A stretch of 64,000 bases of DNA from Tetrahymena thermophila SB210 (GCF_000189635.1 NW_002476364.1:62001-126000); one strand, 5' to 3'; shown: positions 24,592 to 40,373, numbered from the stretch's first letter. Translations and numbers: made by a program. The notes: generated by a model not told the origin, from the sequence alone.

Positions 24592-26642
24592 GAAAAGAAA
24601 ATAATTATTTTCAATATAATACTCTTTGCTTATTTGAGCTTATTTTATCCTAGTTTCTTCTCCAAATATAAGCCTAACATCAATAAAACTTGTAAAAACC
24701 AAATAATTTTTAAATAAACAAATTAAGAGATATTTTTAAATCACTATTTAAATATTTAATGTAATTTATTAGTAAATAATAAAAATTATCATAGCCAGCT
24801 ATAAAAAGAAATATTTTGCTATATTTGAAATTTAATTATCTTCATTTATTTACTTTATTTTTATTATTAGTAAATAAAATAAAAATATTCTTTTGTATAA
24901 AATATTTAGATTTACTTAACTGTATATTCATGCATAAATAGTAACTAATTTAAATATTGTTAAAAAAAAATACTTTTTAATATATCTTTTAATCTTATTG
25001 TTTGGAAAAAATTATAAAAATTTGATGCCTATTAAAATTAATCATTTTATTAAAAATTACTTAAGTATATGTAGAAAGTTAAAATATATTGATAAGTGAT
25101 TTTAAGATGTAAAAATTTTAGAGCTATTTATTAGAATTTCATATTTTTGAACTAAGTTAATCTACTTATTTAAAAATGAATAAAGAAGAATTAAAATTAT
25201 AAATTGTAGTATGTATTTGTAATTATTTCATTTTAAACTTTAATAAAAAATGGGTTTTTACTTTAAATGTTCAAACAAAATCAAAAAATTAATTTTGATT
25301 ATTGGAAAAAGTGTAAAAAATGAAAAAATTAAAAATAATATTAATAATTATTTGGGTAAATTAGAAAATAATAAACAAATTTATTTCAAAATTCTTTATT
25401 TAAGACATGTTTTTAGATAAAAAAAGTGAATTTCACAATAATATATATGGTCTTTTGAGTTTTTTTGAATTTGATTTAATTAAAGTCTGTAAGGATATAT
25501 TTAAATAGAGCATAGAGGTGATTTAATTTTTGAATCTTTAAGATATATTAAATTACTTAATATTTAATAAAATTTTGCTTAAATTATTATAAATCATTTT
25601 TTTAGAATCAAATTGTAGGAAAGTGAAATTTTAAAATTTACACTAATTATAAGTCAAGTAATTAAAAAATCTTAACTTGAACAAATTTCACAAACAAAAG
25701 ATATGTATTTCCCTTGCTTTATTTATGAAATTTAAATATTATTTTTAGAGTTTAGATGATTCATTTAAAAAATACCTAATTTTCTAAGTTTATTTACTTA
25801 AAATCATTTTCTTATATAATATGAATAATAAAATAAACCAATTTTTATTTGATTTTATTGAAAAAATTACAAAAATCACTATCCTTCTTCTTTTTTGTTA
25901 TTCTTTAGGTCAAGGTTAACTAAATTCTTATTTTGCATATTACAGTTACCTACCTACCTACATAACATTTTATCAATTAAAAACTATTAATGAGAATAGA
26001 ATTACTATACTTTTAAAAGATATAATCAAAAAAGCTAAAAATTTCACAAATAAAAGATATTTTTTCCCCTTGCTTTATTGAATTTGAAACAAAATATTTT
26101 CCTTAAGTTAAAAAGAATAAAAGAAAATACTTAATTTTATAAATTAATTTACACAAAATTGTTTTCATATACTATTTAATTAGGAAAATAAATCATTTTT
26201 AATTTGAAATTTTATTGAAATAATTGCAAAAATCATTATTCTTCTTTTTTTTTTATTGCAATTTAGTTCAAGATCAACTAAATTCTAAAATATCATATAA
26301 CACATAAATACATTCCTAGCTACATTATATTTTGTAAATAGAAATTCTTAATGAGAATAGAATTTATTAGATTAATTATTATTGTAAAAGATATAATCAA
26401 ATAAGCTTTAAATTGAAAAAATTTTACAATTAAAAGATATTTTTTTTAATTGCCCTATAGAAAAAGAAACAAAATATTTTTTCTTTAAGTTAAGAATGAA
26501 TTCAAAAAATACTTAATTAGATAAATTTATTTACACAAAAATGTTTTCGTCTACTAACGAATTAAGAAAATAAATCAATTTTAATTTGAAATTTTATTAA
26601 AATAATTGCAAAAATAAGTTAGTTAGTTAGTTAGTTAGTTAG
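24592..26642. other. Intergenic with decayed tandem repeats
   Basis: The first kilobase is featureless A/T-rich sequence. From about 25670 it consists of the roughly 360-380-bp tandem repeats described separately. No intact gene was recognised. Confidence 0.65.
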
Positions 26643-26720
26643 TCACTCACTCACTTACTATTCTTCTTTTGTTGTTTATTATTCTTTTATGTCAAGGTCA
26701 ACTAAATTCTTCAACATGTC
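25670..26720. repeat. Three tandem copies of a 360-380 bp unit
   Basis: The same landmarks recur in order three times. A block like CACAAATAAAAGATATTTTT occurs near 25690, 26042 and 26424. A block like ATAATTGCAAAAATCATTAT occurs near 25862, 26221 and 26599. A block like GTCAAGGTCAACTAAATTC occurs near 25908, 26268 and 26693. The rightmost copy overlaps the 3' end of the JmjC gene. The other two are therefore diverged, non-functional copies of that gene end plus its 3' flank. Confidence 0.8.
26617..26655. repeat. (GTTA)n/(CTCA)n compound microsatellite
   Basis: About six copies of GTTA are followed directly by CACT/CACTCACTCACTTAC. The stop codon of the JmjC gene (26645-26643 on the minus strand) lies inside this array. 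The two older copies of the surrounding unit lack the expansion. Confidence 0.85.
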
Positions 26721-27908
26721 AAATACTTAAAATTTATGATCGAACTCCATATCATACCAGAAATTAGCTGCTATGATAAAGTCACTAGATTGAGCTTCGT
26801 CACTAAGCTAGTTTTATGATGATGTAAATTAAGTTACTTAATGGAACCAGAGAGCTGGTAAGTATAAAACCTCTCCAGATTTAACAATAACATGATAGAC
26901 TGGAATGTCTTCAGAGAAATATCTATGGTAATCTTCTGGTAAATCAGGATTATGAGAATACCAAACTGTGCTTGAATTTTAATTTTTTTCATTATCTTGC
27001 TAATCTGATTCATCTTCTTCATTGTTTATATCTTCTAACCACCACTTTTAAAAGTCTGGAGAGCTATTCCATTTAGTATTTTTGTAAGTACTTATTCCAC
27101 AGTAAGGAAATATAGCAGGAGGAGCTAATGTAAAGTGTTTTTCGCCTTGAATAACTGCATAAATATTTTCATAAGGGTCTTTATGGAGAGCTGAGACGGA
27201 ATCTGAATATCCCATCCAAAAGTTGATTGAATCTGGCTCTTGACCATTGAAAAAAGTGTTTTTGAAAAACTCTTTTATGTCTGGTAGATTTTGGGTTTTA
27301 TTACTAGGCGATTTTCCTTAGGTGTATTAAGATTTTATATCTGATAAGAAAAAGTTGAATTCACTTGTTAAATTTCCATTTTATTTTTGAATGTAGGGAA
27401 CCACATTTCCTTGGTTTTTATATTTTTTCATATTTAAAAAATCCTAAAATGTGCCTTTCACTTATTTGGGTTAGGCAAAAAACTTATTGTAAATAGAATC
27501 AGCATAACCATCAGGTGTAAGATCAATTGTAATTTCATGATCTCCAATTCTCTTTTTCAAGTATTCTAAGTCTTTCCAATTCTTCATCGCAGGCCACTAA
27601 TTGATTGCATTAATAATTTTGCATGGTTTGTTAACGGCTATGTACTCCTTGTAGAATTTCAGAGGGTTGTTGACAATAGTAGAATATTCTACTTCATCTA
27701 TCTCGCCTAAAGGATATGTGGTGCTTCCTAATTCTAAAGTTTACTCAAAAATATGACTGAATTTGCTGCTATAAGGATCATATACTTAGTCTCTATCTAC
27801 TCTTTCGTATTCGTAGTCCTCAAACTTATTTTCCTTCTTGTTGTAATATTTAAAATTTTTTAGCTTGTCCTTCTAATAAAGAGTTTAGCTAGCACAGTAA
27901 CAATCCAT
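26643..27908 (-). CDS. JMJD7: JmjC hydroxylase/peptidase, JMJD7 type
   Basis: Intronless frame of 421 residues from ATG to TGA. JMJD7 family members are Fe(II)- and 2-oxoglutarate-dependent lysyl hydroxylases that act on TRAFAC GTPases, and histone-tail endopeptidase activity has also been reported. The iron ligands are visible: His242 and Asp244 in SALHKDPYENIY, and His356 in LYLPALWFHQVTQ. Lys257 in GEKHFTLAPP fits the 2-oxoglutarate-binding position. The family-specific C-terminal motif AANFWYDMEFDHKF is present at 380-392, matching the FWYDME signature of JMJD7. An acidic insert (about 294-312) interrupts the core between the two iron-ligand strands. No nuclear-localisation signal or signal peptide is obvious. 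The last residues and the stop codon fall in a microsatellite, so the C-terminus may vary between strains. Confidence 0.9.
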
Positions 27909-29016
27909 TTTAGGCTATAAACTAAATCTTTTAAATTTCTATTTTAATTAAAGTATAAGAATGAATTAAAATTTTAGATTTATCAATTTTTTTGGATGGA
28001 TCCAAAAGCTATTCTCCAAAACATAAATGTTAATTAATTTACTTTTATAAAATATCTTCTCATAAACAATGAACACTATCATATAAATTAGGCTTTTTTT
28101 GTTAAAATTAAGTAACATTAAAGCAATTTGATATTTTATTCATTCAAAAAAAATTAAACCCATAATTTAAATCTATTACAAATATTTTTAATTTATTGTT
28201 AATAAATTTGTTATGAAATCACCCACTTTTATATTTTATAAATTTATCTTTTTAAAATATTATATTATTAGCAAATTTCTATTATTTTATTTAAAATTTA
28301 TGTTTACTTAAAATATTTTATATTATCATTTATAGACTAAAATATTGTTTTTATATTTTTTTGCAAAATCAAAAATTTTATCTCTCAAGACATATTAATT
28401 TAGGAATAGATATTATTAATTAAATTTGAATTATTTATAAAATACAAAAGTATTTTTGGATAAGCAATTAGTAAATTATGCTCAATTAATTAACAAACAA
28501 ATTACATAATAATAAATATAAAAAGTTTTTTTAATCTGATTTTATGTAATTGAAAGATAATGAATAGCTTTTATTTAAATTCATAGTTAATTCACATTTT
28601 ATTAATATTTAAAGATATTAAAATCAATTTATTTCTAAATTCAAAATTATTGAATGCACCTATTTATAACTGTGATGATATATCATGATTTTTATTCTGA
28701 AAAGTTTTTGTGATAAATATTACTTTGATAAATGTTTTTTAATTTTTTTTAGGATTTTCAGAAATCTCAAAATATTAATTGTATGGTAAAAAATAAAACA
28801 TATAACTAGACAGATTAAATGATAAGGTAATAAATAATTAATAAATTATGTAATACATATGTTATGAAACAGGCAATAAATAAAACTAATTGATTATAAT
28901 AATGATGATGATGATGATATTGATAACTATTTTTATCTTTATTTGTATTTTATTTTATTATATACTATTAAAAATGTTAATTGTTGATTGAATGAATAAT
29001 TAGTTAGCAACTTTAT
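27909..29016. other. AT-rich intergenic region
   Basis: Noncoding spacer with a short (GAT)n trinucleotide run near 28900-28918. No gene was recognised on either strand. Confidence 0.6.
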
Positions 29017-30086
29017 TCATGATTGCCTAGAAGGGCTAGTTATAAATGGTGAATTTGTTTTTTCGTTTTTCGGAGACTTGCTGTACGTGGTAAAGAAGTT
29101 AAATTCTGTGTGCATATTATTAACCGATTTATTGCCTTATTAGGAAGTAGGCTGTGTTATATCTTATACTTGTAACTCTTTGGTTAAGTCGAGAGGGATT
29201 TTTTTAATTTTACTATTTTTTAAAATCTCTCTGATTTCTTACTCTTTTTTAGAGAGGGCGAAGTTGGCATTATAGTTTGTAATATTCCATTACATTTTTG
29301 TAAAAGAGAGGTTAGTTAACTTTTTAGTTCTATTTTAGCTATTTGGCAATCCAGGTCTAAGACATTCATAATATAATATAATATAATATAATAAAATACA
29401 ATTTATTTTTTTGAATTAAAAAAGCTTAAAGTAAGTTGTTTTTTACATAGAATAGCCTCCATCTTGGTATGGAATTATGACACTTTTTTTACATACGTGA
29501 TCTTACTTAGATTCAGGAGAAATTTTCCTTATTTTTTTCACATTTTGGTAGTGGATATATGGCTGACTAAAAATCTTCTTGATTGTCTTTTTTTATGTGA
29601 AAGAAAAATGATTTAATTACATGATTTGTTGAAGAGAATCATATTAAATTCATCTTTTTAAATTACCTCATTTGAAATAGACTTGTCTTGCAATAAACTC
29701 TCATGAGGCACGCTTGCATATTATAAAAATAAACTATTTCGTTCAGTCATTTATTGATCACGAATTGATTTTTATATTTTTGGAAACACTATGAATTGCT
29801 TGTTCTTTATTTTATTGACACTTTATGATTTTTATATTTTAAACTCTTCTTTTTAAATTTCTATTCTGCTAAGCGTATTATTGCTGGATTTAGGTGAGTC
29901 ATAACTAAATAAGTTTGCATCCATTAGCTATTAAAACTTAGTTCCTATACCTGATAGCTTCAACTTTTACTGCTAAACAAACTTGGGAGATGAATAGTCT
30001 TATTTACGAAATCTGCTTGGAAACTACTCATGTTTCTAGTTATCAAAGTAATCTCCAAATATTCCCTTGCTCGGAGGAGCTGTCAT
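29017..30086 (-). CDS. Unrecognised 299-residue protein
   Basis: The three-exon model is 30086-29667, 29586-29447 and 29356-29017, giving exactly 300 codons including TGA with all phases matching. The second intron holds the (ATATT)n run. The protein starts MTAPPSKGIFGDYFDN and is hydrophilic, with many Lys, Ser and Gln and no membrane segment. A conserved-looking helix lies near the end: FALSKKEQEIREILKNSKI. I do not recognise a family. Composition and clean splicing argue that it is a real gene, possibly a small structural or scaffold protein, but no function can be assigned. Confidence 0.7.
29366..29391. repeat. (AATAT)n microsatellite in an intron
   Basis: About five copies of a pentanucleotide AATAT lie in the second intron of the gene at 29017-30086, just before its 3' splice site. 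Confidence 0.85.
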
Positions 30087-32528
30087 CTATCTGTCTATCT
30101 ATAGAACTTTTTTATTTAATAAAACGCTTGTTAGATTTTAAAGTTTTTTTTGACTGACTATATAAAGTGAATTGTATTTAATTGGTAAGAAAATCTCTTA
30201 TTCTAAAGCAAAAATAGGAAAGAAGATAATCATCAAACAAGCAAACAATGAATATATTACCATTCAAAAATAAATATACAATTTTATTGTTGGTTAAATA
30301 AAATTATTATCAATTTAAATAAATATTCCAATATTTTCCATCAGAAAAATTTTGTTATTTTGATAAAAGATTCATCTTGCTTAACAGTTTTATAATGTTT
30401 TAGAATAGATAAAAATAATAAGCTTTAAAAGCAGCTTACTTTTCCACTTAAATCACTTAAAATAAGACTAATTGTTTATAAAATTTTATTCTCAATCTCT
30501 TAATCAAAAACTTAATACAATAAAAGTCTCGAAATGGTTTCTAATTTATAAATTTATTAAATAAATTGCATTAATGTTTTTATTATTTCAACTAAGAAGA
30601 TTAAAACAATTAAATATTTTATATTTCTTGTTTTAAGCAGTAAAAAAGAAACTATTCTCATTAAAATAAGGGCATTTTTTATTTAAATGTAATCCATATT
30701 TTATAAAATTTATAAAAACTGTAAAGTAAATAAATAAGCTAGCATGATTAAAGCTTAAAATTAATTAATCCTCAACTTGTTTAATCTAATCACAATTTTC
30801 TGAGAAAAACAAACAAAAATTAATAATCATTCATTAATTACTTTATAAAAATGTATAAGTAAGAAAATTTTTTTGTTAAAAATTAACATTTTAAAATAAT
30901 TTTTTCTTTGAATTTCTTGTTTAAGGAGAAAAATAGGAAAATTTTTGTTTTTAATTTTAAAATCATTAAAATATAGAGGCCATTAGTATAAATTTGTTAT
31001 AAAAGTAATTCTGGTCTTAATTTTTTAATAAAATTGTAATGCCTTCTTTAAATAACATTGATTTAATTTTCAGAAAAATTAGAATTTTAAAAATTTAAAC
31101 CTAAATAATAACTTCTCCTAAGTAAAAAAGCACAATCAAAATTTATGAGAGAGATAATAAACTTTTTGGGTTTGAGTATTCCTTAATAGATTAAATTTAA
31201 AATCTTATAATAAGTAAATTATTTCTAGATGCTTATTAACTTTCCTTTACAAATCATGCGAAAATTAGATCAAACAGATAATATTTATTAATCATTAACT
31301 TAAAAATACGTAATTAGGATTATCAGAAAGTAAATTAACTAATCATTAGTGGGTTTTTTTATTATTGCTTGAAATCAGTATTTCTATTAATTGAGATTAA
31401 CTTTTTTAGGATTCCACTTTTGCCAAATCATACAAAAAATTTACTTCTTATTTATTTGATCTAAAAAGATTATAGATAAAAAGCTAAGAATGACATTGAT
31501 TATTCTTTTACATTTATATGATAAATTAAATTTGTGTAATTATTTTGATCGATCATATATTATATTCTTAAATTAATTAATGATTAATTTATTCATTTCT
31601 TTATTTATTTATCTAAATTCCTTAATTTTTTTATTCTATCTTATGCTACTGATTGAATTTATAGAGAGTCTTCTATTAAAAAAAAAAAATTAATTAAAGT
31701 GATTAGGGTAACATTTTTATTTGATCAGGAAGATATGCTAAATATCTTTTATAATTAATAAGTATTTGACACTTTTATGCAAAAGAAAAATTGAAGAACT
31801 ATTTGAAATACCTTTCGTTTAGTAATTATTGAATGATACAATTAAAATGGAATATAAATAGAATGAAACATTATTATAATTATTTTTTATATTATTTCTT
31901 GTATTCTTTTTATCAAAAAATTTCTTTTGATTAGAATTTTGTTCAATATTACATTTCTTACTTTGATAAAAATTTTAGGGTTAACAATTTCTTCCAATAC
32001 TGAGTAAGGTAGCAATTTATCCAATTAGCTTTGAAATATTATGACACGATTAAATTTAAGTTTAAGATTAATAGGAATGTTCCTAAAAATTTATATAAAT
32101 GTAATAAGATAGCATTTAATCTTTAAATATCTTAAAAAATTTATTTATTTTAATTTCGTTTTACTAGGTTTAAAAAAAATAAAAAATTTTTCATATAGAT
32201 TTTTATTTTGTGATTTTTAGGCTTACAAAGATTTAAAATAAATTAGATTGTTTGAAATTCAATATGAAATTAAAAAAAATTTATGTATTTTCTCATTAAA
32301 AATCAAAAAAAAAAAATTTAGTTTTTCAGAAATTTAAAGATTGGTTATACAGTTTTTTTTAATTAAGAGTTTGAAATATAGTATAATTAATACTTTTCAA
32401 GAAGAATAAAAAAAAGCATATTAGAAGAAAAAATAATTAACAAAAGAACTTCACTGAAAGAAGTATTAAATAATTAAATTGAGTTTTTTTATAGACAAAA
32501 ATAAAGGCATATTTCGTAGCATAACAAA
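30087..32528. other. Long AT-rich intergenic region
   Basis: 2.4 kb with no recognisable coding region, RNA gene or repeat array, apart from short TCTA/TCTG runs at 30087-30100. It presumably contains the promoters of its two divergent neighbours. Confidence 0.55.
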
Positions 32529-32864
32529 ATGATAGATTGTAATAATAAGCAAATAGAGCTTGCGATCTTAGAAGATAAAAAAATGAAAACAAGTGATATT
32601 ATCAATCCATAAGAAATTCGTAAAGGCAGTAGCAACACTTTTAGCAGCAACAGTTCTAATTTTAAAACATCTAACTAGCAACCTTAGTAGCAATCTTAAG
32701 AAGATCAAAATGCTAATGGCAGTAATCATCTCAGCCAAACCTTGGAATTTAAAAGACCTAGAAATAAATCATTTGCAAAGGTTTTAAGCAAAAGACAATA
32801 AATTAGAGAAAAATTTAAAAGTAATCAAAAAACATTATCACCTTTAAATCATTTTTATTATTGA
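32529..32864 (+). CDS. Small S/N/Q-rich hypothetical protein
   Basis: Open frame of 111 codons plus TGA with ciliate code. The sequence has a polar run, SSNTFSSNSSNFKTSNQQ, then a basic C-terminal half containing FKRPRNKSFAKVLSKRQQIR. The G+C content is visibly higher than the flanks, which favours coding. TGA is rare in such DNA, so an ORF of this size could still arise by chance. It ends 426 bp before the kinase gene on the same strand. It could alternatively be a 5' exon of that gene, since a GTAATC donor-like site lies near its end. Confidence 0.45.
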
Positions 32865-33290
32865 TCTTTCAGAATCGCACATCGCGTTTGCATTCATATT
32901 GGTTTATTAATTAATTTATTTATTTATTTATGCTGACTATTTAATTGACATGAATTAAGTCTAGATAGAGCGATATTTGATTACTCTTAATTTTGGAATG
33001 GGAAAAATTGGATAAAATATAAAACATAAATTAAAATTAGTAAATAGAAGAATGAATAAAAATTCTATTCATTTTTTCATTCATTCATTAATAAATAAGT
33101 ATATTGATAGATAAGCTTTGCATAGATAGATAGATAAATAAATAGATAAATATTATTCAAATAATTTTGTCCTTTCTGTTAAATAACGTTATTAATTGCT
33201 TTTATTTTATTAATAGATGATTTTTTTAGTGGAAAAAAAAGCCCTTAGAAAAATCCTACTGAGTAGTAATAAAATCACGTAGAAATATCC
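32865..33290. other. Spacer upstream of the kinase gene
   Basis: AT-rich, with GATA/AATA tetranucleotide runs near 33110-33150. It probably contains the kinase promoter and 5' UTR. Confidence 0.5.
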
Positions 33291-35974
<2,684 letters not shown>

Positions 35975-36635
35975 TAACTAACTAAATAACTTATTAATTA
36001 ATTAAGTGATTGTCTTCCTTTCTAATGATTCAACCTATCAATCTCTACTTTAAAACGAGATCAAGTACAAAAAAAAATAAGTCTTTCTAATTTACAAATA
36101 AAAACCAAACATCCCTAATTAATTTATTGAAAATTTTTAAATAAAAGACCCTTTTTATAAAATATTAAAGACATCTCAAAAAACTACTCAATAATATATT
36201 AATAAACTACCATTTTAATTTCTAAAATTTCTAAAGCAAAGCTGTTTGCTTCAACAAGCTAATTAATTACTCATTATTTGTAATGAATTATTGCTTGCTC
36301 GGTAAATTACCAAATCTCATATCATAAAATCTTACAAACAAACAAAGAAAAAATCAATCAGAATTGTATTTATTTATTTTAAAAAATATAATTAAAATAA
36401 TATAAAAAAACTATTTCACTCTATAATTTTGTAATATATTTGTAAATAAGCTTAAAATTTTACTCCAATTCATGTATTTATTTATTGATTTCAATTTAAC
36501 TTTTGCATATCTTATTTAATTTTAAAGGATTTAAGTGTCTTTTTTAACAAAAATTTACTTTATAATTTGTTAAATTCTAACTAGAATTAAGTAAAATTAG
36601 ATATAAAAATTTAATCAGTTCAAATATTAAATATT
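35975..36635. other. AT-rich intergenic region
   Basis: 660-bp spacer between genes on the same strand. No coding, RNA or repeat signal was recognised. Confidence 0.55.
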
Positions 36636-38421
36636 ATGAGTTGGTCTTCTTAAACAGACTCATAAGTCAACAATATAGACAATTTAGATTGGTATAGCAG
36701 TTTTTTTTAGAATGACTATATGGAGAATAATTATATCGAAGAGCTGAATTAGCAAGAAATTTCAAATCCACTTACATGCAAGCATGATATCAATGCAAAT
36801 TAGGTCAATTCTACTAAATTAAATTCTTCTATTCAGTAAAATATATACACGATACAAGAAGAGTCTTAAGAAAATATTCAAAATCAAGCCTCAAAAAAAA
36901 ATTTAAGCACATTTAACACTCCAAGAAACAAATCACAAGTTAATGATATTCAGAATTTAGTTCATGATTACTAAGATAATTCAAACTAATTGTAAAAAAC
37001 TAATTCCAAATTCATTTTACAAAACAATCAAAGCGAAGATTTAGAAATTCTAAGTAAAGACTTAGAAATTTAAAAGTAAAACACTGATGATACAGCTAAA
37101 AATAAGGATGAAAGCTAAATAAAGCAAAATTTTAGCTAAAGTAGATTAATATTAGTAGAAAATAAAAATGAAGAAGAAATCATTCAGAAAGAAGCAGATT
37201 AGTAGAAATAAAGCAGTAAATAATAAGATGATTATATTTAAGAAGAAATTCAATAAAAAGTATCTTGCTATTAACCTTAATAGTAATAATAAATAACAGA
37301 AATTAATCATAAGGAAAATGAAATAGAATTACATATCAAGAAAAAAAACAGTTCAAAAAAAATGTAGTAATAAAACAAAGATTTCATTTTAGATTGCTTT
37401 ATTCATATTCCCAGCAAAGTATAAAAGTAGAAAAATGGGGAATGCCAGATGAGTGAGAAAAAAAAAGATGTTTAAAAAGAAGAAAATACATTCATTAAAA
37501 AACAAAATCTTCATCAAAATTTAATCTAAATCAATTAGTATTTTGATGGAATGAAATTCAATTTGCAAAAGAGCTTTACATTTAAGACTGATGAAAAAGA
37601 AAATTGTAAACTAAATTATGTCAAAGCTAACATAAATCAATTAAAGTCATAAATTAATTTTGATAATGAAAAGTAATCTCAGAGCAGCTAATTGCATTAA
37701 AAAAATACTTGCAATCTTAATCTAAATAACTAAAAAGTTGAATAAAAAAAAGAAAAAAGTCAAAAAATTGAAATTTTTGAAAAAAATATTTTATAAGCCT
37801 AAAACAAAGATGTAAATATTTTTTTACCTGAACTGGTGTTTGAAAAAAGCCAAAAAACCAAATAAAAAAGGATGCCAAATGAAGAAAATGGCAACTATTT
37901 TTCGTAAATTAACATTAAAAAACAAACAAATTAGGATTAAATAAGAGAAAAAACTAAAAGCTAAACATTCAAAGAAAAATCAAGTTAGAATGAGTTCCAT
38001 ATTAGTAAGAATTTAAATTTTGATAATATTTTTAATGAGAAGGCAAAAAGATCTGAAATATCCTTTAAATTTTAGAATGAATTTCAGTAAATTTTATTTA
38101 TTTTTATTAATTGAAATAAAAGTTTATTCTTTAAAGAAATTTAAGTTAAGACTAAAAATGTTTACAAATAAATAATTTGGATTTTAGAAATAAAAATTTA
38201 TTGAAAACTTTAAAGAAATTTCAAGATTAATTCAGTTCAATAAATGATCGGCTAGACTCTATTCTATGTAAATTATTTTTTTTTATTAAGAAATTTTATA
38301 ATTTTATTAAATAGAAAAAAGTATAGAGTAGAAATGGGAAGCACAGTACCTTTAAGAAGAGAAAAATAACATCACTAAAGACATTCATGATATTACATAA
38401 ATTATTAAAAAAATAATTTGA
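36636..38421 (+). CDS. Gln/Asn-rich protein with C-terminal helix
   Basis: Exon 1 (36636-38086) is an open frame of 483 codons plus two bases. Two short exons complete the gene after introns starting GTAAATTTTA at 38087 and GTAAATTATT near 38269. The protein starts MSWSSQTDSQVNNIDNLDWY. It is very rich in Gln, Asn, Lys and Glu, including a QPQQQQQ run, and looks largely disordered. The C-terminal 80 residues look helical or coiled coil: NLLKTLKKFQDQFSSINDRL, then KSIEQKWEAQYLQEEKNN. No known domain was recognised. It is a plausible scaffold or cytoskeletal protein, but this is inference only. Confidence 0.65.
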
Positions 38422-39086
38422 TTAGAGGAGATGATAAAAAAAAAAAAAAATTATAATTGATAAATTTTAAAATACTGAGTTTGATTTTTCTTAGCTGTTA
38501 GAAAAAAATTAAATTTATTTAAATATCATAAAAAATAAATTTAAAGCAAAAATTGAAGTTTTATTGTTTATCTAAATTTTATTTAAGCTTTGTCCGAAAT
38601 TAAATTGAATTATTATTACTTTATCGTTTTTTCAAATGAATAAATCATAGCTTATTACATTTTTTAGATATATTTCTTTACATTTGATGGCATAAAAATA
38701 TTTTTAATCGATATTAGAGTCGCTAAATATTTTATTTAAAATTTAACAAATATAATTGGTCAATTTTGATGTTTGGTAGATATTTTATAAAAAAATATGA
38801 ATTAAAATCTACTTTTAGAGCGGCTAACAAATAGGAAATTTATACATTTTATAATTTAATAACTAAATAAGAGACTAACTAAATAAATAATTAAATAATA
38901 ATAATTTTTAAAGTGATAAAAACTTTATAATTGAAAGAAAGAAAATGGTAGATTTAAAAATAGTAAGAGCAACAATGAAGAAATAAGATATCAATCAATA
39001 ATCATAGAAGATAGTAAATATAACTATTTCTTAGGATATGACGAATAGAGAAAAATAATTGTAAAGATAATTAATTAAGAAATTAA
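38422..39086. other. Intergenic or 5' region of the next gene
   Basis: AT-rich DNA. An ATG at 38945 opens a 65-codon frame that ends at TGA and is out of frame with the downstream gene, so it was not used as the start. Confidence 0.45.
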
Positions 39087-40373
39087 ATGGATATACTTAC
39101 TGTGAATTGTTTAATTCGAAAAAGCTTTCCAGAATTTTTTGAATAAATAAATTAATTGAAAATAAGGTCCAAATATTTGTTAAGTAAAAGAAACAAACCA
39201 AAGCAATTAAAAATATTTCGCGCTTATCAAAGAAATAAAACACAAGTTAAAGTTTGGAGTAAGGCTAAAAAAACACATTTAAATAAGTAAGTAAGTTAAA
39301 ATAAGCAGAGTGAAATGAATACATTTAGTGAATAAAAGAATAGAAGATTTGAGTAGGGTTTTTTGGGGGACAAAAGTTATGAAATATCTATGCATAATTT
39401 GAAATCTCCAACTCTTAAGCTTTCGTTTGATATGCATCATTTAAGCTTGAACAAGCAATCGAATTATCTTGGCTTGAGAAACCAAAAATACTTTAACTCA
39501 AATTTGACATTAAAGGATGATAATTCAGGACGTAAAATTAGGGCTCACATAACACCTTACAGCTAATCTAACTATGATTTCTAAATATCTTAGTTATTGA
39601 AATCAACTAAAAAGTTTGAAACAAAAATATTAGCAAACCTAACTAAAAAGTGTGATGAGCTGTCCAAAGATCACTATAAAGATTACTCGCTAGGAGGCTA
39701 GATAAAATCGAATAGTTTTTATAATAAAATATTGTGCAACTATGATGAAAAAAGTGGAATTGGATTAGAATTTTCTGTGAGATTTTTTAACTATAATAGG
39801 TACAACATCAAACTTAATTCTTCTTCTAAGTAGGAAGTATAAAATGAGTAAGAAAATTAGCAATAAAGTGAACACAGTAGCAATTAAAATAATTAAATAA
39901 GTCTTTTGTAAAGCGCCTCAAATGTACAAAATGTGGAAAAGCCTTTTAAATTTGAATTTAGTTTTCATTTTAAAACAAAATCAGATTTGGATAAATTTTA
40001 ATATAGCATTTTCACAGATTTATTATTTAAAAAGTATGAAGCTATGATAAGTGCAAACTTCTAAGGCAAAAGCCTGAAAGAAGTATTGTGCTTGCTAAGA
40101 TATAACTCCTCTTTGTGGCTTAAGCTAGTTAGCGGTAACAACGATCCAAACAATTATAATTAGGGAGGAGTAGAACTAGTTTACCAACACGACTTTAATA
40201 AATTCATCCACCTAAAAAATTATATTAATTCTAATTACACTATCGCTACTCAGCTCTCATATAATCCCTCAGATTTTGTATCTCTTATTTATTCTGCAAC
40301 TATAAACATACAAAAATTTAAATAAGACAGCGAAGACTATAAAGTTGGATACGGGATACATTTTAATTTTTGA
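39087..40373 (+). CDS. Possible beta-barrel membrane protein
   Basis: Intronless frame of 428 residues. The first 120 are basic and Gln-rich (RNKPKQLKIFRAYQRNK, KVWSKAKKTHL). The rest alternates polar and hydrophobic residues in strand-like blocks, such as SPTLKLSFDMHHLSL, KPFKFEFSFHFKTKSD, GGVELVYQHDF and FVSLIYSATINI. It ends VGYGIHFNF with a C-terminal Phe. Strand-rich alternation plus a terminal aromatic residue is the pattern of outer-membrane beta-barrels such as Sam50 and porins. This suggests a mitochondrial outer-membrane protein. I cannot match it to a named family, and a soluble beta-rich protein is possible. The ATG at 39087 is the first Met after an upstream in-frame TGA. Confidence 0.55.

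Noticed and set aside
38945..39131. Upstream ATG and 65-codon frame before the beta-barrel-like gene
   Set aside because: It ends at TGA in a different frame, and no intron with proper phase connects it to the gene. The ATG at 39087 is simpler.
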